Of a stretch of DNA of 64,000 nucleotides, positions 52,669 through 62,026 are shown in pieces (position 1 is the first letter of the stretch; every line of letters starts with the position of its first letter). The position numbers were made by a program, and so were the translations under genes. Source of the stretch: JAPPHA01 sp965221575 (GTDB lineage Bacteria > Pseudomonadota > Alphaproteobacteria > Rhodobacterales > Rhodobacteraceae); assembly GCA_965221575.1 (NCBI GenBank), contig CBDCSM010000013.1, forward strand, positions 310,001 to 374,000, read 5' to 3'. The notes beneath the pieces are model-generated. The model had not been told where the DNA came from. It saw only the letters and a program-made list of their open reading frames with translations, and ran no database searches.

Positions 52669-53559
52669 TCAGTTGCAGCCAAACCGGACTCGTTCCCGTT
52701 CGGCCATGCCGGCGACATCGGGATCGTTCGGAGCGCGAACGGCGGCTTCCGACAACATCAGGCACGCTTCGTCCGCGTGGCCAAGTTCCCCAAGGCTTAT
52801 TCCCAGTCCCAGGATTGCGCCGGACGCATTCGGACCCTTGGGGGAACGGCTGAAACTGTCGAGATATGATGATGCCGCCGATTGCCAGTCCTGCAGGGCA
52901 AAGTGAGATTCACCTTGCCAGAAGCGTACTTCCGCAAATGTCTCGACCTCGCCGTCGGGATCCAGGGCAGTATCCAGATATCCGAGCGCATCCGCATAGT
53001 TCCCTGCTTCAATGGCGGCCATTGCCACTTCGAAGGGGGTTTCGCCGGGATAGACCGGCTCCTGCGCCGGCGCGGCCTCGGAATCTTCAGCCGCAACCGC
53101 AACTGTCTCTTCGGCCCCCGCGGCGCCCGGCTCGGCGGTTCCGAGGGCGGGGACCTTTCCAACAGAAGAAAGGTCTCCTCCTTCCAGCTCGACAAGCCTG
53201 AAATCGAGATCGCCGATACGCCGGGTTCCGTCTTCGACGATCGTTTCCACCCGGAATTGCAGTTCCTCGACCGCGCCAATCAATTGACGCAACTCCGATT
53301 CGATCGCATCGACGCGTAATGCCACCGTACCTCCGCGCATGGCCGAACCGCTCTGAGGCGGCCCCGTCGTAACCAATTGCAATTTCAGGTACTGGATCTC
53401 GCCCAAGAGGAAGTTGAGTTCCTGCCTGATGTCCGCGAGCGTCGCTTCCGTTGACTCATCCTGGGCCGGCACCGGACCGGTCCAGGCAAAGGCAAGGGCA
53501 ATGACTAAAGCGACGGCTCCGGCGCGAATACCTGAAAGCCGGAATCGGGTACCTGTCAT
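52669..53559 (-). CDS. cpoB: Cell division coordinator CpoB (YbgF), Tol-Pal system
   Basis: 296 residues. A signal peptide (GAVALVIALAFAWTGPVPAQ) leads to a coiled-coil segment (about 35-110) and then Ala/Glu-rich linker. TPR repeats follow (PFEVAMAAIEAGNYADALGY, FWQGESHFALQDWQSAASSY). CpoB acts in the periplasm, linking Tol-Pal constriction with cell wall synthesis. It starts nine bases after the pal stop. Confidence 0.92.
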   Translation of the reverse strand: MTGTRFRLSGIRAGAVALVIALAFAWTGPVPAQDESTEATLADIRQELNFLLGEIQYLKLQLVTTGPPQSGSAMRGGTVALRVDAIESELRQLIGAVEELQFRVETIVEDGTRRIGDLDFRLVELEGGDLSSVGKVPALGTAEPGAAGAEETVAVAAEDSEAAPAQEPVYPGETPFEVAMAAIEAGNYADALGYLDTALDPDGEVETFAEVRFWQGESHFALQDWQSAASSYLDSFSRSPKGPNASGAILGLGISLGELGHADEACLMLSEAAVRAPNDPDVAGMAERERVRFGCN

Positions 53560-53567
53560 GGCGGCGT

Positions 53568-54068
53568 CTAACTCGTGGCTGCACCTTCAAGAACCGTGAC
53601 CGCTCGCCGGTTCACGGACCAGCAAAATTCGTTCGAGCAGGTCTCAGCCGGCCGTTCCTTGCCATACGTTACTGTCCGGATTCGGTCGGCGGTCACGCCC
53701 TGGTTGATCAGGTAGTCCCTGACCGCAACGGCACGCCGAACCCCCAGGGCAAGATTGTATTCCCGGGTTCCGCGCTCATCGGCGTGGCCTTCGATCATGG
53801 CCGAGAACTGCTGGTAGGTCATTAGCCATTCGGCCTGTGCATCGAGGGTCGCGACGGCTTCGTCCGTCAGTGAGCTCTGGTCGACTTCGAAGTAGACCCG
53901 ATCTCCGGTCAATGTCTGGAAATACGCGATCGTGCCGGGATCCGAGCTGTCCAGAGTCCCCATCGAAATGCCGTCGGCGCCGGCACGTCCCCCCGGGCCG
54001 CTACCACCTTGATTCCCGCAACCTGCCAACGCCGCTGCGATCAAGACAAATGTAAGGATCCTGATCAT
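53568..54068 (-). CDS. pal: Peptidoglycan-associated lipoprotein Pal
   Basis: 166 residues. A lipoprotein signal ends in LAGC with Cys17 as the lipidated residue. The OmpA-like peptidoglycan-binding domain has YFEVDQSSLTDEA and the IEGHADERGTREYNLALG core. It anchors the outer membrane to the wall and binds TolB. Confidence 0.96.
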   Translation of the reverse strand: MIRILTFVLIAAALAGCGNQGGSGPGGRAGADGISMGTLDSSDPGTIAYFQTLTGDRVYFEVDQSSLTDEAVATLDAQAEWLMTYQQFSAMIEGHADERGTREYNLALGVRRAVAVRDYLINQGVTADRIRTVTYGKERPAETCSNEFCWSVNRRAVTVLEGAATS

Positions 54069-54223
54069 GTTACATGCCTCTTAATGTCAACGCGGCGCCG
54101 GCTTCGCCAAGCGCCAGAAGGTCACCATGGATCGCACCGCGTAGAACCATTTGTTCCTTCGCACCAATAGCAGACCTGTAACCGAATGTGAATCCGTCAC
54201 GTTCCGAAGTGGTCACCTTTCGA

Positions 54224-55567
54224 TCAAGGTTCCCTGAGACGGGACCAGGCCGGGTCCGAGCCGAACCCCGGGATATCGACGGTACGCAGATTTCGTCCGG
54301 TCAGGTCCACCGAAAACAGGGACGGAGCACCATCCCGTCCTCGAGATTCCCTGAAAAACATCAGGACACGGCCGTTTGGGGACCATGTCGGGCCTTCATC
54401 CAGGAACGATTCGGTCAACAGTTTTTCCCTGGTCCCATCCGTACGCATGACGCCGATGTGGAACCGGTTCCGATCAATCTTGGTAAACGCGATCTGATCG
54501 CCTCTCGGCGACCAGACGGGGGTTCCGTATTGCCCTTGTCCGCGACTGATTCGGGCAGGTCTGCCCCCGGTCGCAGGCACGACGTAGAGCTGTTTCCGCC
54601 CTCCCCGGTCAGATTCGAAAACGATGTTCTGACCGTCAGGCGAAAAGCTTGGCGCGGTATCGATCGCCAGGGACGTCGTCAATTGCCGCCTCGCCCCGGT
54701 GGCCAGGTTGATGACATGGACGTCGGTATTCCCGGCCGAAGTCAGAGACAGGACCACCGATCGTCCGTCCGGCGAAAAACGGGGGGCGAAGCTCATGCCG
54801 AGACCGTTCGGGATGAGCAACCGCGACTCTCCGCTCGCAAGGTTCATGACGAAAACTTCGGGCTCGCCCCTGCGATAGCTCGTGAAGATCAATTCATCGC
54901 CCGTAGGCGAAAATCGCGGTGCGAGCACGATTTCCTCGCCTTCGGTCAGGAACTCGTGATTGGCACCGTCGTAATCCATCACGGCAAGGCGCTTGATACG
55001 GGCGTCCTTCGGTCCGCTCTCCGCGACATACGCAACACGGCTGTCGAAATATCCCGTCTCGCCCGTAAGTCGGGAATAGATAACATCGGAAATCCGGTGC
55101 GCAATGCGCCGCCACTGCGACTGCCGTCCACCCAGGCGTTGCCCGGCCCCAAGTTCCGCTCCCACGAACACGTCATAAAGGCGAAACGAGACCTCGAGGC
55201 GTCCGCCGTCGAGAAGCCGGACGGCACCGATCACGAGGGCCTCGGCGTTGATCACTCTCCAGTCACTGAACTGAACCTGGTCATCGAAATTCCGGATCGT
55301 TCCCAGGTGGGCGGTTGCGGGAATCTCGCGGAAAATCCCGGAGCCTGTCAGATCTGCCGCCACGACCGCAGTGATGTCTTTCGCGACTTGCCGGCTGTTT
55401 GCCTGTCCGGCAGTGAATTCCGGAATCGCAATCGGCAAGGGTGTGATAACCCCTTCAGTGATTTCGATTCTGAGCGTGCTTTCCTGAGCTAACAGGTCGC
55501 TCGTCCAATTTGCCGAGATCAGCACGTGCAGGCTTGCCGCGAGTACGAATAAACGTCCAGGATTCAT
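54224..55567 (-). CDS. tolB: Tol-Pal system beta propeller repeat protein TolB
   Basis: 447 residues: N-terminal signal (about 1-28), TolB N domain, then a six-bladed propeller with repeats of the FSPDG type (APRFSPTGDELIFTSYRRGE, PRFSPDGRSVVLSLT, PSFSPDGQNIVFESDRGG). It is a periplasmic partner of Pal and TolA. Its ATG overlaps the tolA stop by four bases. Confidence 0.96.
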   Translation of the reverse strand: MNPGRLFVLAASLHVLISANWTSDLLAQESTLRIEITEGVITPLPIAIPEFTAGQANSRQVAKDITAVVAADLTGSGIFREIPATAHLGTIRNFDDQVQFSDWRVINAEALVIGAVRLLDGGRLEVSFRLYDVFVGAELGAGQRLGGRQSQWRRIAHRISDVIYSRLTGETGYFDSRVAYVAESGPKDARIKRLAVMDYDGANHEFLTEGEEIVLAPRFSPTGDELIFTSYRRGEPEVFVMNLASGESRLLIPNGLGMSFAPRFSPDGRSVVLSLTSAGNTDVHVINLATGARRQLTTSLAIDTAPSFSPDGQNIVFESDRGGRKQLYVVPATGGRPARISRGQGQYGTPVWSPRGDQIAFTKIDRNRFHIGVMRTDGTREKLLTESFLDEGPTWSPNGRVLMFFRESRGRDGAPSLFSVDLTGRNLRTVDIPGFGSDPAWSRLREP

Positions 55568-56556
55568 CGAAGCACCATTTTTTCCGGGTTAAACACGACT
55601 TCCATGCTCCGCCAGTGTTCATACTTGTCAACCGGCAAATCATAGGGCTGGCACCGCATCACGGCGCGTCTGGCGGCATTGAATGCCTGATTCATTTCAC
55701 TCGTTTCGATCGAAACCGGTTCGATGAGCCGGGGGGTACCCTTGACGCGGCCGTCGCGATCCAGTTCGACACCAATCGTGACCTTCAACTCCGAATCGTT
55801 TTGGATACCGATCGGTACGCTCCAGCATTCCCTGATTGCGAACTTCAGCCCTTCGGATTCTTCCCTGGTCAATCGCTGGGAGGTTGCCGCAGGCGGTTGA
55901 GCAGCCGTGTCCGGCACGACCTGCGGCGTTTGGACCTGATCCGGTTCCAGTTCTTCCAACAACGCGGCGACTACCGTCTCCTCTTCGCCGGGATCCCGCA
56001 CCTGCTCCAGTGCCGGCTTTGGACGTGGCAGGACTACCGACGGCTGCGCGGGAGGATCAATCGGAACAGGTTGTGAAACAGCTGCGGTTTCGGTTTCGAG
56101 AGGTTGGACCTCCGGTTCCGGAGTCAATTCGGGCTCAACCTGGTCCGTTTCCGTTTCGACCACGGTTTCGATCGGCCTGTCGGGCTCCGGGGTCTCTTCG
56201 ACCGGTATTTCGACAGTTGCAACCGGAGGCACATCGGGTTCGCTCGCGGGGACTACCGCCGGTTCTTCCGGCACTGCCGTTTCCAGGGGGGGCGCATCCT
56301 GGGGTGTCGCAACGGTGTCGGGTTCGGTTTCCTGTGGCTCGATTGCCTGCAACACCGGTTCTTCAACGGGTTGGACAGCTTCCGGGGATTCCGGAGCAGG
56401 ATCCGAAAGTGCCAAAAATTCGGAATGCGAGATCACCGACACTTCCGTCACCTGTATGGCTTCGGTGCGGTCACCTCTGAAGAAGGGACCGCCAAAAATA
56501 GCGGCCAGAACAACCGCGCCATGGAAAGCGCCTGATATTTTGGTTCCGGTCTGCAT
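55564..56556 (-). CDS. tolA: TolA-like envelope-spanning protein
   Basis: 330 residues with one N-terminal membrane helix (GAVVLAAIFGGPFF). A long Pro/Glu/Val-rich rod (about 45-200) replaces the Ala-rich helix of enterobacterial TolA. The C-terminal TonB/TolA fold has AIRECWSVPIGIQNDSELKV. Identity rests on this architecture and on position between tolR and tolB. Confidence 0.9.
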   Translation of the reverse strand: MQTGTKISGAFHGAVVLAAIFGGPFFRGDRTEAIQVTEVSVISHSEFLALSDPAPESPEAVQPVEEPVLQAIEPQETEPDTVATPQDAPPLETAVPEEPAVVPASEPDVPPVATVEIPVEETPEPDRPIETVVETETDQVEPELTPEPEVQPLETETAAVSQPVPIDPPAQPSVVLPRPKPALEQVRDPGEEETVVAALLEELEPDQVQTPQVVPDTAAQPPAATSQRLTREESEGLKFAIRECWSVPIGIQNDSELKVTIGVELDRDGRVKGTPRLIEPVSIETSEMNQAFNAARRAVMRCQPYDLPVDKYEHWRSMEVVFNPEKMVLR

Positions 56557-56568
56557 GTTCCGGATCCG

Positions 56569-57039
56569 TCAACTGTCGCTCTCTTGTCCATCGAGGGCCG
56601 GACCCCCGCCATCCGTCACCAAGCTGACATTGTCGAATCCGCTCCTATCCAGCGCTCCGAGGATTTCCATGACGCGGACGTATGGGATTGACCCATCCGC
56701 CCTGACAAAAATGGTCCGTCCGGTTCGCTCACCCGCGATTCCACGAAGCGTGTTGACGAGGTCCGTTCGTTCGACTTCGTTTTCAAGGATGTAGATTCGC
56801 CCGTCCTGGTCGATTGTAACGCTTAGCGGTTCCTCACTGTCATCCGGCGCCGCGAGAGGATTGGCCGCGGTATCCGGCAAGTCGACGACAACGCCGACGC
56901 TCAGCAATGGCGCCGCAACCATGAAAATGACCAGCAAGACCAGCATCACGTCGACGAACGGGGTGACATTGATTTCCGCCATGGGGCGGAAACGCATCTT
57001 GCGGCCGTGGTTGAATACCCTGCTGCGTCCCTGTTCCAT
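56569..57039 (-). CDS. tolR: Biopolymer transport protein TolR
   Basis: 156 residues of the ExbD/TolR family. The N-terminal helix carries the proton-channel Asp in NVTPFVDVMLVLLVIFMV. The periplasmic domain follows (RIYILENEVERTDLVNTLRG). It forms the TolQR motor energised by the proton gradient. Confidence 0.96.
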   Translation of the reverse strand: MEQGRSRVFNHGRKMRFRPMAEINVTPFVDVMLVLLVIFMVAAPLLSVGVVVDLPDTAANPLAAPDDSEEPLSVTIDQDGRIYILENEVERTDLVNTLRGIAGERTGRTIFVRADGSIPYVRVMEILGALDRSGFDNVSLVTDGGGPALDGQESDS

Positions 57040-57090
57040 ACTCTTTCGCCAAACTGCCCGGCGCGGCGGGCTGGTCGCGTTTGTCCTGTC

Positions 57091-57792
57091 CTAGTTCCCG
57101 TATTCCAGATGGCGCGAAAGGATCGCCGCGAACTCCGAGGCGAAGCTGTCGTAACCGCTCAGCAGGCGGTTCGCGTCCGCCGACAGCTTGTTGTAGAAAA
57201 TGACAGCAGGGATCGCGGCCAACAGGCCAAGCGCGGTTGCAACCAGCGCCTCGGCGATTCCGGGCGCAACGACGGCCAGGTTGGTATTCTGCTGGATGGC
57301 AATTTCCTCGAACGCGTTCTTGATTCCCCAGACCGTGCCGAACAGTCCCACAAAGGGAGCAATCGAGCCGACCGTTGCGAGAAACGTCAACCCGCTCGTC
57401 AATGACTCGGCCGACTGGGCAATCGAGACATCCATCGCCCGTTCTATCCGGGCCTGCGCACCCGGCATGAATCCTCCTCCGTGCCGGTGCGATCTTCGCC
57501 ACTCGATCATGCCGGCGACAAATACCCGCTCGGTGATGCCGGTCGGATCCTTGCGAATTTTCTCGAACAGTTCATCGAGCGGGGTTCCGGACCAGAATGC
57601 CTGCTGAAACGATTCCGCGTCGCGACGTGCCGTCCGGAAGTTGAGCAGTTTCTGGATTATGATCGACCAGGACCAGAAGGACGCAAGCCCGAGGATAACA
57701 ATGACAACCTTGACGGTGATCGTCGCGCGCAAAAACAGTGCCAGCATGGAGAAATCGATCTCTCCTGCGGCCGCAAGCGTTTCGGTCTCCAT
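57091..57792 (-). CDS. tolQ: Proton channel subunit TolQ
   Basis: 233 residues of the ExbB/TolQ family, with three membrane helices (VVIVILGLASFWSWSIII; SGLTFLATVGSIAPFVGLFG; LVATALGLLAAIPAVIFYNK). The GTVWGI motif sits between helices two and three. It is the first gene of the leftward tol-pal operon; ybgC, usually upstream, is missing. Confidence 0.96.
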   Translation of the reverse strand: METETLAAAGEIDFSMLALFLRATITVKVVIVILGLASFWSWSIIIQKLLNFRTARRDAESFQQAFWSGTPLDELFEKIRKDPTGITERVFVAGMIEWRRSHRHGGGFMPGAQARIERAMDVSIAQSAESLTSGLTFLATVGSIAPFVGLFGTVWGIKNAFEEIAIQQNTNLAVVAPGIAEALVATALGLLAAIPAVIFYNKLSADANRLLSGYDSFASEFAAILSRHLEYGN

Positions 57793-58067
57793 CTAGTCGT
57801 TTTTCCTGCCTGAGCCCAAGGCTGTTCGATGGTTTTGATTATCTGCCTCCAGGTTCATATAGTCAGTGTCGAGACAAATCTCCACCCAAAAAACTCATCG
57901 TGGGCCGCAGACTCGTCCGCGCTTCAGCTGCCGGAAGTCCTGGTCCGCCGACAATTCCGAAATGGCCAAAGCCGTTGCTTGACAACGTTCCTGCCAAACG
58001 CTTCACAGGTCCGGAAACCCGGACTGGCCGCAGATAGGCCGGAAGAAATTCACGAAAGGCCAAACTC

Positions 58068-58997
58068 GTGGCAAGCCATTCTCACGGTTCCCGCGATCAC
58101 GGATTCGGGAGTGCTCGCGCACCCCACGGCGAAAATTCCCGACGCATATTGTGGGCCCTGATCCTGATCGGCGGTTTCATGATCGTGGAAGTGATCGGAG
58201 GATTGCTGTCAGGGTCCCTGGCTCTGCTGGCGGACGCCGCTCACATGCTGATCGATGCCATCGCGCTGTCGCTCGCCTGGCTCGCCATCCGGCTTTGTCA
58301 ACGCCCGGCGAATCCTGCTCACTCCTACGGCTACCACAGACTTCCGGTGCTCGCCGCGTTTGCCAACGGGATCAGCCTGGTATTCATCGTCTGCTGGATT
58401 CTCGTTGAAGCGGCGTTCAGGCTTTTCGATCCGGCCCCGATCCTGGCAGGACCGATGCTGGCGGTCGCGGCGATCGGATTGGCGGTCAATGTCGTCGCAT
58501 TCGGAATCCTGCACGGGGCTGATCGGAACAACCTGAATGTCCGCGGCGCCCTCGTGCACGTGCTCGGTGATCTTCTTGGATCCGTTGCCGCAATTGCTGC
58601 TGCCGTCGTTATCATGACAACGGGCTGGACACCTGTTGATCCGATCCTATCGGTGGCTGTCGGCCTGGTGATCCTGAAATCCGCCGTAGGATTGATCAGG
58701 GATTCTGCCCATGTGCTCCTTGAAGGCACCCCGCGACATCTCGAAATCGGCGATGTGGAATCCGATCTGGTCGAGACAGTTCCACATGTCCAAGACATTC
58801 ACCATGTCCACCTGTGGATGTTGTCGGAGGACCGGTCCCTGCTGACATTGCACGCGCGGATTTCTGAGGCGGGCAATTCGAATTCCATCATTGCCTCGAT
58901 CAGGAACCGCGTCGCCGAGCGGTTTGGAATCAAGCATGTGACGGTTCAGATCGAGACCGAAAGGTGTACCGAGGACCCGGCCACTGCCTGTGTCTGA
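58068..58997 (+). CDS. Cation diffusion facilitator (CDF) zinc/cadmium exporter
   Basis: 309 residues from GTG 58068 with AAAGG upstream. A His-rich start (SHSHGSRDHG) precedes six membrane helices. The metal-site motifs SLALLADAAHMLIDAIAL and GALVHVLGDLLGSVAAI each carry the HxxxD pair. The C-terminal cytoplasmic domain has VQDIHHVHLWML. It exports Zn(II) or Cd(II) in exchange for protons and resembles CzcD. It diverges from tolQ. Confidence 0.93.
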   Translation: MASHSHGSRDHGFGSARAPHGENSRRILWALILIGGFMIVEVIGGLLSGSLALLADAAHMLIDAIALSLAWLAIRLCQRPANPAHSYGYHRLPVLAAFANGISLVFIVCWILVEAAFRLFDPAPILAGPMLAVAAIGLAVNVVAFGILHGADRNNLNVRGALVHVLGDLLGSVAAIAAAVVIMTTGWTPVDPILSVAVGLVILKSAVGLIRDSAHVLLEGTPRHLEIGDVESDLVETVPHVQDIHHVHLWMLSEDRSLLTLHARISEAGNSNSIIASIRNRVAERFGIKHVTVQIETERCTEDPATACV

Positions 58998-59336
58998 GTC
59001 CTGGCAAACGCACGTGTTTGCGCAACCGATAACCGGATTCGACCCTGAGATTCCCGGTGCGGAAACAGGTGGTTGAAAGCGAAAAGCATCCGGACAGCCA
59101 CGACGGCTGACGGGCGAATTCGAGCCCGGAATTCGGGACACGCGGACACGTCTTTACCGTGCTGCGAGAGTGGCGGCGTTTCCAATCTTGCCATCATGGA
59201 AAATCAACTGCCGATCATCCGCCCCTTGACGGGTTGGCGCGGCACGCCCTGGAGGATCTGAACGACAGGGCCAAACGGTTCCGCGCCTCATTCACGACCG
59301 GAGTCCCGCTAACGTCAAACCAGAGGTATGGCTTTC

Positions 59337-60110
59337 TCAACACGTATAGTTCAGCGCAAGCCGTCCTCCATCCACGTAGATTGTCTCGCCCGTGATGTAA
59401 CTTGCCCTGTCCGAGGCCAGGAACGCGACGACATTGCCAATTTCCGCCGGCGTACCGATTCGTTTGAGCGGCGTTCTCGACAAGGCAGTCTCCAAGGCCG
59501 CGGGACTCGCGTTTACGCCCGCCATCATCTCGGTGTCGATCGATCCCGGCCCGACGGCGTTGACCCGAATCCCGAACGGCGCCAGAGCCAGAGCCGCCGA
59601 CCTCGTCACCTGCATGACGCCACCCTTAGATGCGCAATAGGCCGGAATTGCCGGAATCGCGACCTGGGCGTTGATGGAAGACATGTTGACGATCGCGCCC
59701 TTGATCTCGTTTTCGATCATCGATCGGGCCGCCCGTTGGAGCGCAACGAAGGTTCCGACCAGATTGACCGAAATCACGCGTTCGAAATCGCCCAAGTCAT
59801 AATCCAGGAAGTCGCCCGGCAAGGCGATTCCCGCGTTATTGACCAGAGCCCAAACCGGACCCAAGTCGGATTCGATCCGTTCGAACATGGCGTGGATGCT
59901 ATCCGGGCAGCCCATGTCGCAATGGATTGCCGTGGCCCCGAATCGCCGTGCCTCGGCCTCGGCCTTGTCGGTCTGTATATCGGCGAGAACCACTTCGAAG
60001 CCGTCTCGCGCGAGAGCCTCCGCGCATGCCAGGCCAATTCCCTGCGCGCCTCCCGTTACGAGCGCGACGGGAACTCGGGCTCCGTTCGATCGTCCGTGTT
60101 CATCACTCAC
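59337..60110 (-). CDS. SDR-family oxidoreductase (3-ketoacyl-ACP reductase-like)
   Basis: 257 residues. VTGGAQGIGLACAEAL is the NAD(P)-binding TGxxxGIG motif. The catalytic set is Asn-Ser-Tyr-Lys in NMSSINAQVA and YCASKGG. The C-terminus TGETIYVDGGRLALNY is typical of FabG-like classical SDRs. Asp41 in VVLADIQTD suggests NAD rather than NADP. Substrate is unknown; it is next to but not coupled with metK (195 bp gap). Confidence 0.88.
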   Translation of the reverse strand: MSDEHGRSNGARVPVALVTGGAQGIGLACAEALARDGFEVVLADIQTDKAEAEARRFGATAIHCDMGCPDSIHAMFERIESDLGPVWALVNNAGIALPGDFLDYDLGDFERVISVNLVGTFVALQRAARSMIENEIKGAIVNMSSINAQVAIPAIPAYCASKGGVMQVTRSAALALAPFGIRVNAVGPGSIDTEMMAGVNASPAALETALSRTPLKRIGTPAEIGNVVAFLASDRASYITGETIYVDGGRLALNYTC

Positions 60111-60305
60111 GTTGCTTACTCCTGTACGTTCGAATCGAACACATTCGATCCGGTTCAGATTTCAAATTCCGGGCCGAAATCGATCATCTCAAGACCGGCG
60201 GCACGCGCCACGTTCCCGCCTTGCCGGTCAAGGCCATTGATGTTCGGACGGATCTGAATGTCTATGGGTACCGACAGCCGTCGTCTTCCGGCCACGGCAC
60301 GATTG

Positions 60306-61469
60306 CTAGGTGATTGCTGCGAGCAATTCGTCCCGTCTGCCCACTGACTCCCATGTGAACTCGGGTTCCGACCGCCCGAAATGGCCCCCGGTTGCGGTCA
60401 TTGCGTAAATCGGCCGCAACAGGTCCAGTTCCCTGATGATGGCCTTTGGCCGAAGATCGAATACCTGGCTGATCGCATCCTCGATCCGGCCGTCGTCAAA
60501 CCGCGCGGTCCCGAACGTATTGACATGCACGGACACGGGCTTGGCAACGCCGATTGCATAGGCGATTTGCACTTCGCAGCGATCGGCGAGGTCGGCAGCT
60601 ACGACGTTTTTGGCAACATGGCGAGCCATGTACGCCCCTGAGCGATCGACTTTCGACGGATCCTTGCCGGAAAATGCTCCGCCACCGTGGCGTCCGACCC
60701 CGCCATAAGTATCGACAACGATCTTGCGCCCGGTGAGGCCACAATCGCCAACCGGTCCTCCGACAACGAACCGTCCGGTTGGATTGATCAGATACCTTAT
60801 GCTTCCTTCAGAAAGCGACTCGGGAAGAACCGGGCGAATAATATGCTCGATGACGGCCTCCTTGATGTCGTCATGACTGATTTCGGGAGCATGCTGGGTA
60901 GACAAGACGATCGTGTCGATCGCTACCGGCCGGCCATTCTCATAGGCTACAGAGACCTGGGATTTCGAGTCCGGTCTCAGCCAGGGAAATTCGCCGCTTC
61001 GCCTCAGCCTGGCCTGGCTCCGGGTCAACGAATGCGCAAGATGGATCGGCAGCGGCATCAGCTGTTCGTTCTCCCGGCAGGCATAGCCGTACATCAACCC
61101 CTGATCTCCGGCACCCTGGTCCAAGTCGAGTCCATGCCCCTCGTTGACACCCTGGGCTATGTCAGGAGATTGCCGGTCAAGTGCGAGAAACACGGAACAC
61201 GAATTGCCATCGAAACCGAGTCCCGGATCGTCGTAACCGGCGGCACAAATCGAATTCCGCGCGACATCCACATAATCGACCCGCGCCGTTGTTGTGATTT
61301 CACCGGCAAGTATTGCTACCCCGGTCTTGACCAGAGTTTCGCAGGCGACACGACCATTCGGGTCCTCGGCCAAAACGGCGTCCAGGACGGAATCGGAAAT
61401 CGAGTCCGCGACCTTGTCCGGATGTCCTTCCCCCACGGACTCCGACGTGATGATGTAGCGTCTGGACAT
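60306..61469 (-). CDS. metK: S-adenosylmethionine synthase
   Basis: 387 residues. ESVGEGHPDKVADSISDSVL at the N-terminus, GAGDQGLMYGYACRE and GGGAFSGKDPSKVDRSGAYM are the ATP, methionine and metal motifs of MetK. It makes SAM from methionine and ATP. An AACGAGG Shine-Dalgarno-like element precedes the ATG. Confidence 0.97.
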   Translation of the reverse strand: MSRRYIITSESVGEGHPDKVADSISDSVLDAVLAEDPNGRVACETLVKTGVAILAGEITTTARVDYVDVARNSICAAGYDDPGLGFDGNSCSVFLALDRQSPDIAQGVNEGHGLDLDQGAGDQGLMYGYACRENEQLMPLPIHLAHSLTRSQARLRRSGEFPWLRPDSKSQVSVAYENGRPVAIDTIVLSTQHAPEISHDDIKEAVIEHIIRPVLPESLSEGSIRYLINPTGRFVVGGPVGDCGLTGRKIVVDTYGGVGRHGGGAFSGKDPSKVDRSGAYMARHVAKNVVAADLADRCEVQIAYAIGVAKPVSVHVNTFGTARFDDGRIEDAISQVFDLRPKAIIRELDLLRPIYAMTATGGHFGRSEPEFTWESVGRRDELLAAIT

Positions 61470-61998
61470 ACCTCGTTACCCTTTCTGACCCTGTCGTTCG
61501 ACTACCGTGTCGCGATCCCACGCGTTTTCGCGCCCGCTGAACGGTTTTCCCGTGTGCAGCACCGTCAGATTTTCCCTCGCTGGCGCATCATTGATCAAGG
61601 AATCGTCCCGATTTCATGCGCGAGCCGGCATTGAGGCGCCGTCAAGATTCTTGCCGATACCCCTGACAATTCAGATTTGCCGACCGGCACTGCATTATTG
61701 CTTGATTCCGTCCCTTTCAAGCGTCGATTGACGCACGGTCATGGCCCGGAAACAGTTCGCCACCGGCGGTCTGCTTGCTGCCAAAGATGTCATGGACTTG
61801 TTCGGGGCACGAACACGACCCGGACCAGGCTTCATTGATGCCCGTCATGTCCGGCCCCGGAGCAGCGACGGCATCCCGGTTGAGCCGCCCCGCGGTTCGA
61901 CATTTCACATTCATCGAATTCCGTCGGTTGCTTCCCATACGGGGTCAAACCGTGTCCTGGCCTGCCAATTCCTTCGTAACGGACCCATCTCGACACAC
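61470..61998. other. About 530 bp between metK start and ruvB end
   Basis: No gene recognised. The metK leader lies at its left side; read leftward, TTGAAA and TAATGC with 17 bases between them (about 61720-61692) are a possible promoter. I looked for known SAM riboswitch cores in the leader and found none I could recognise by eye. Confidence 0.4.
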
Positions 61999-62026
61999 GA
62001 AAAAAAGAGGCCGACGTCGTCAGGCC
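61999..62026 (-). terminator. Rho-independent terminator after ruvB
   Basis: Read leftward, GGCCTGAC and GTCGGCC form a 7-bp stem with one bulged T and a short loop, followed by TCTTTTTTT. The ruvB stop codon lies within the stem. Confidence 0.75.

Noticed and set aside
61470..61740. SAM riboswitch upstream of metK
   Set aside because: I looked for known SAM riboswitch cores in the metK leader and found no recognisable conserved core. A covariance-model search would be needed to exclude it fully.
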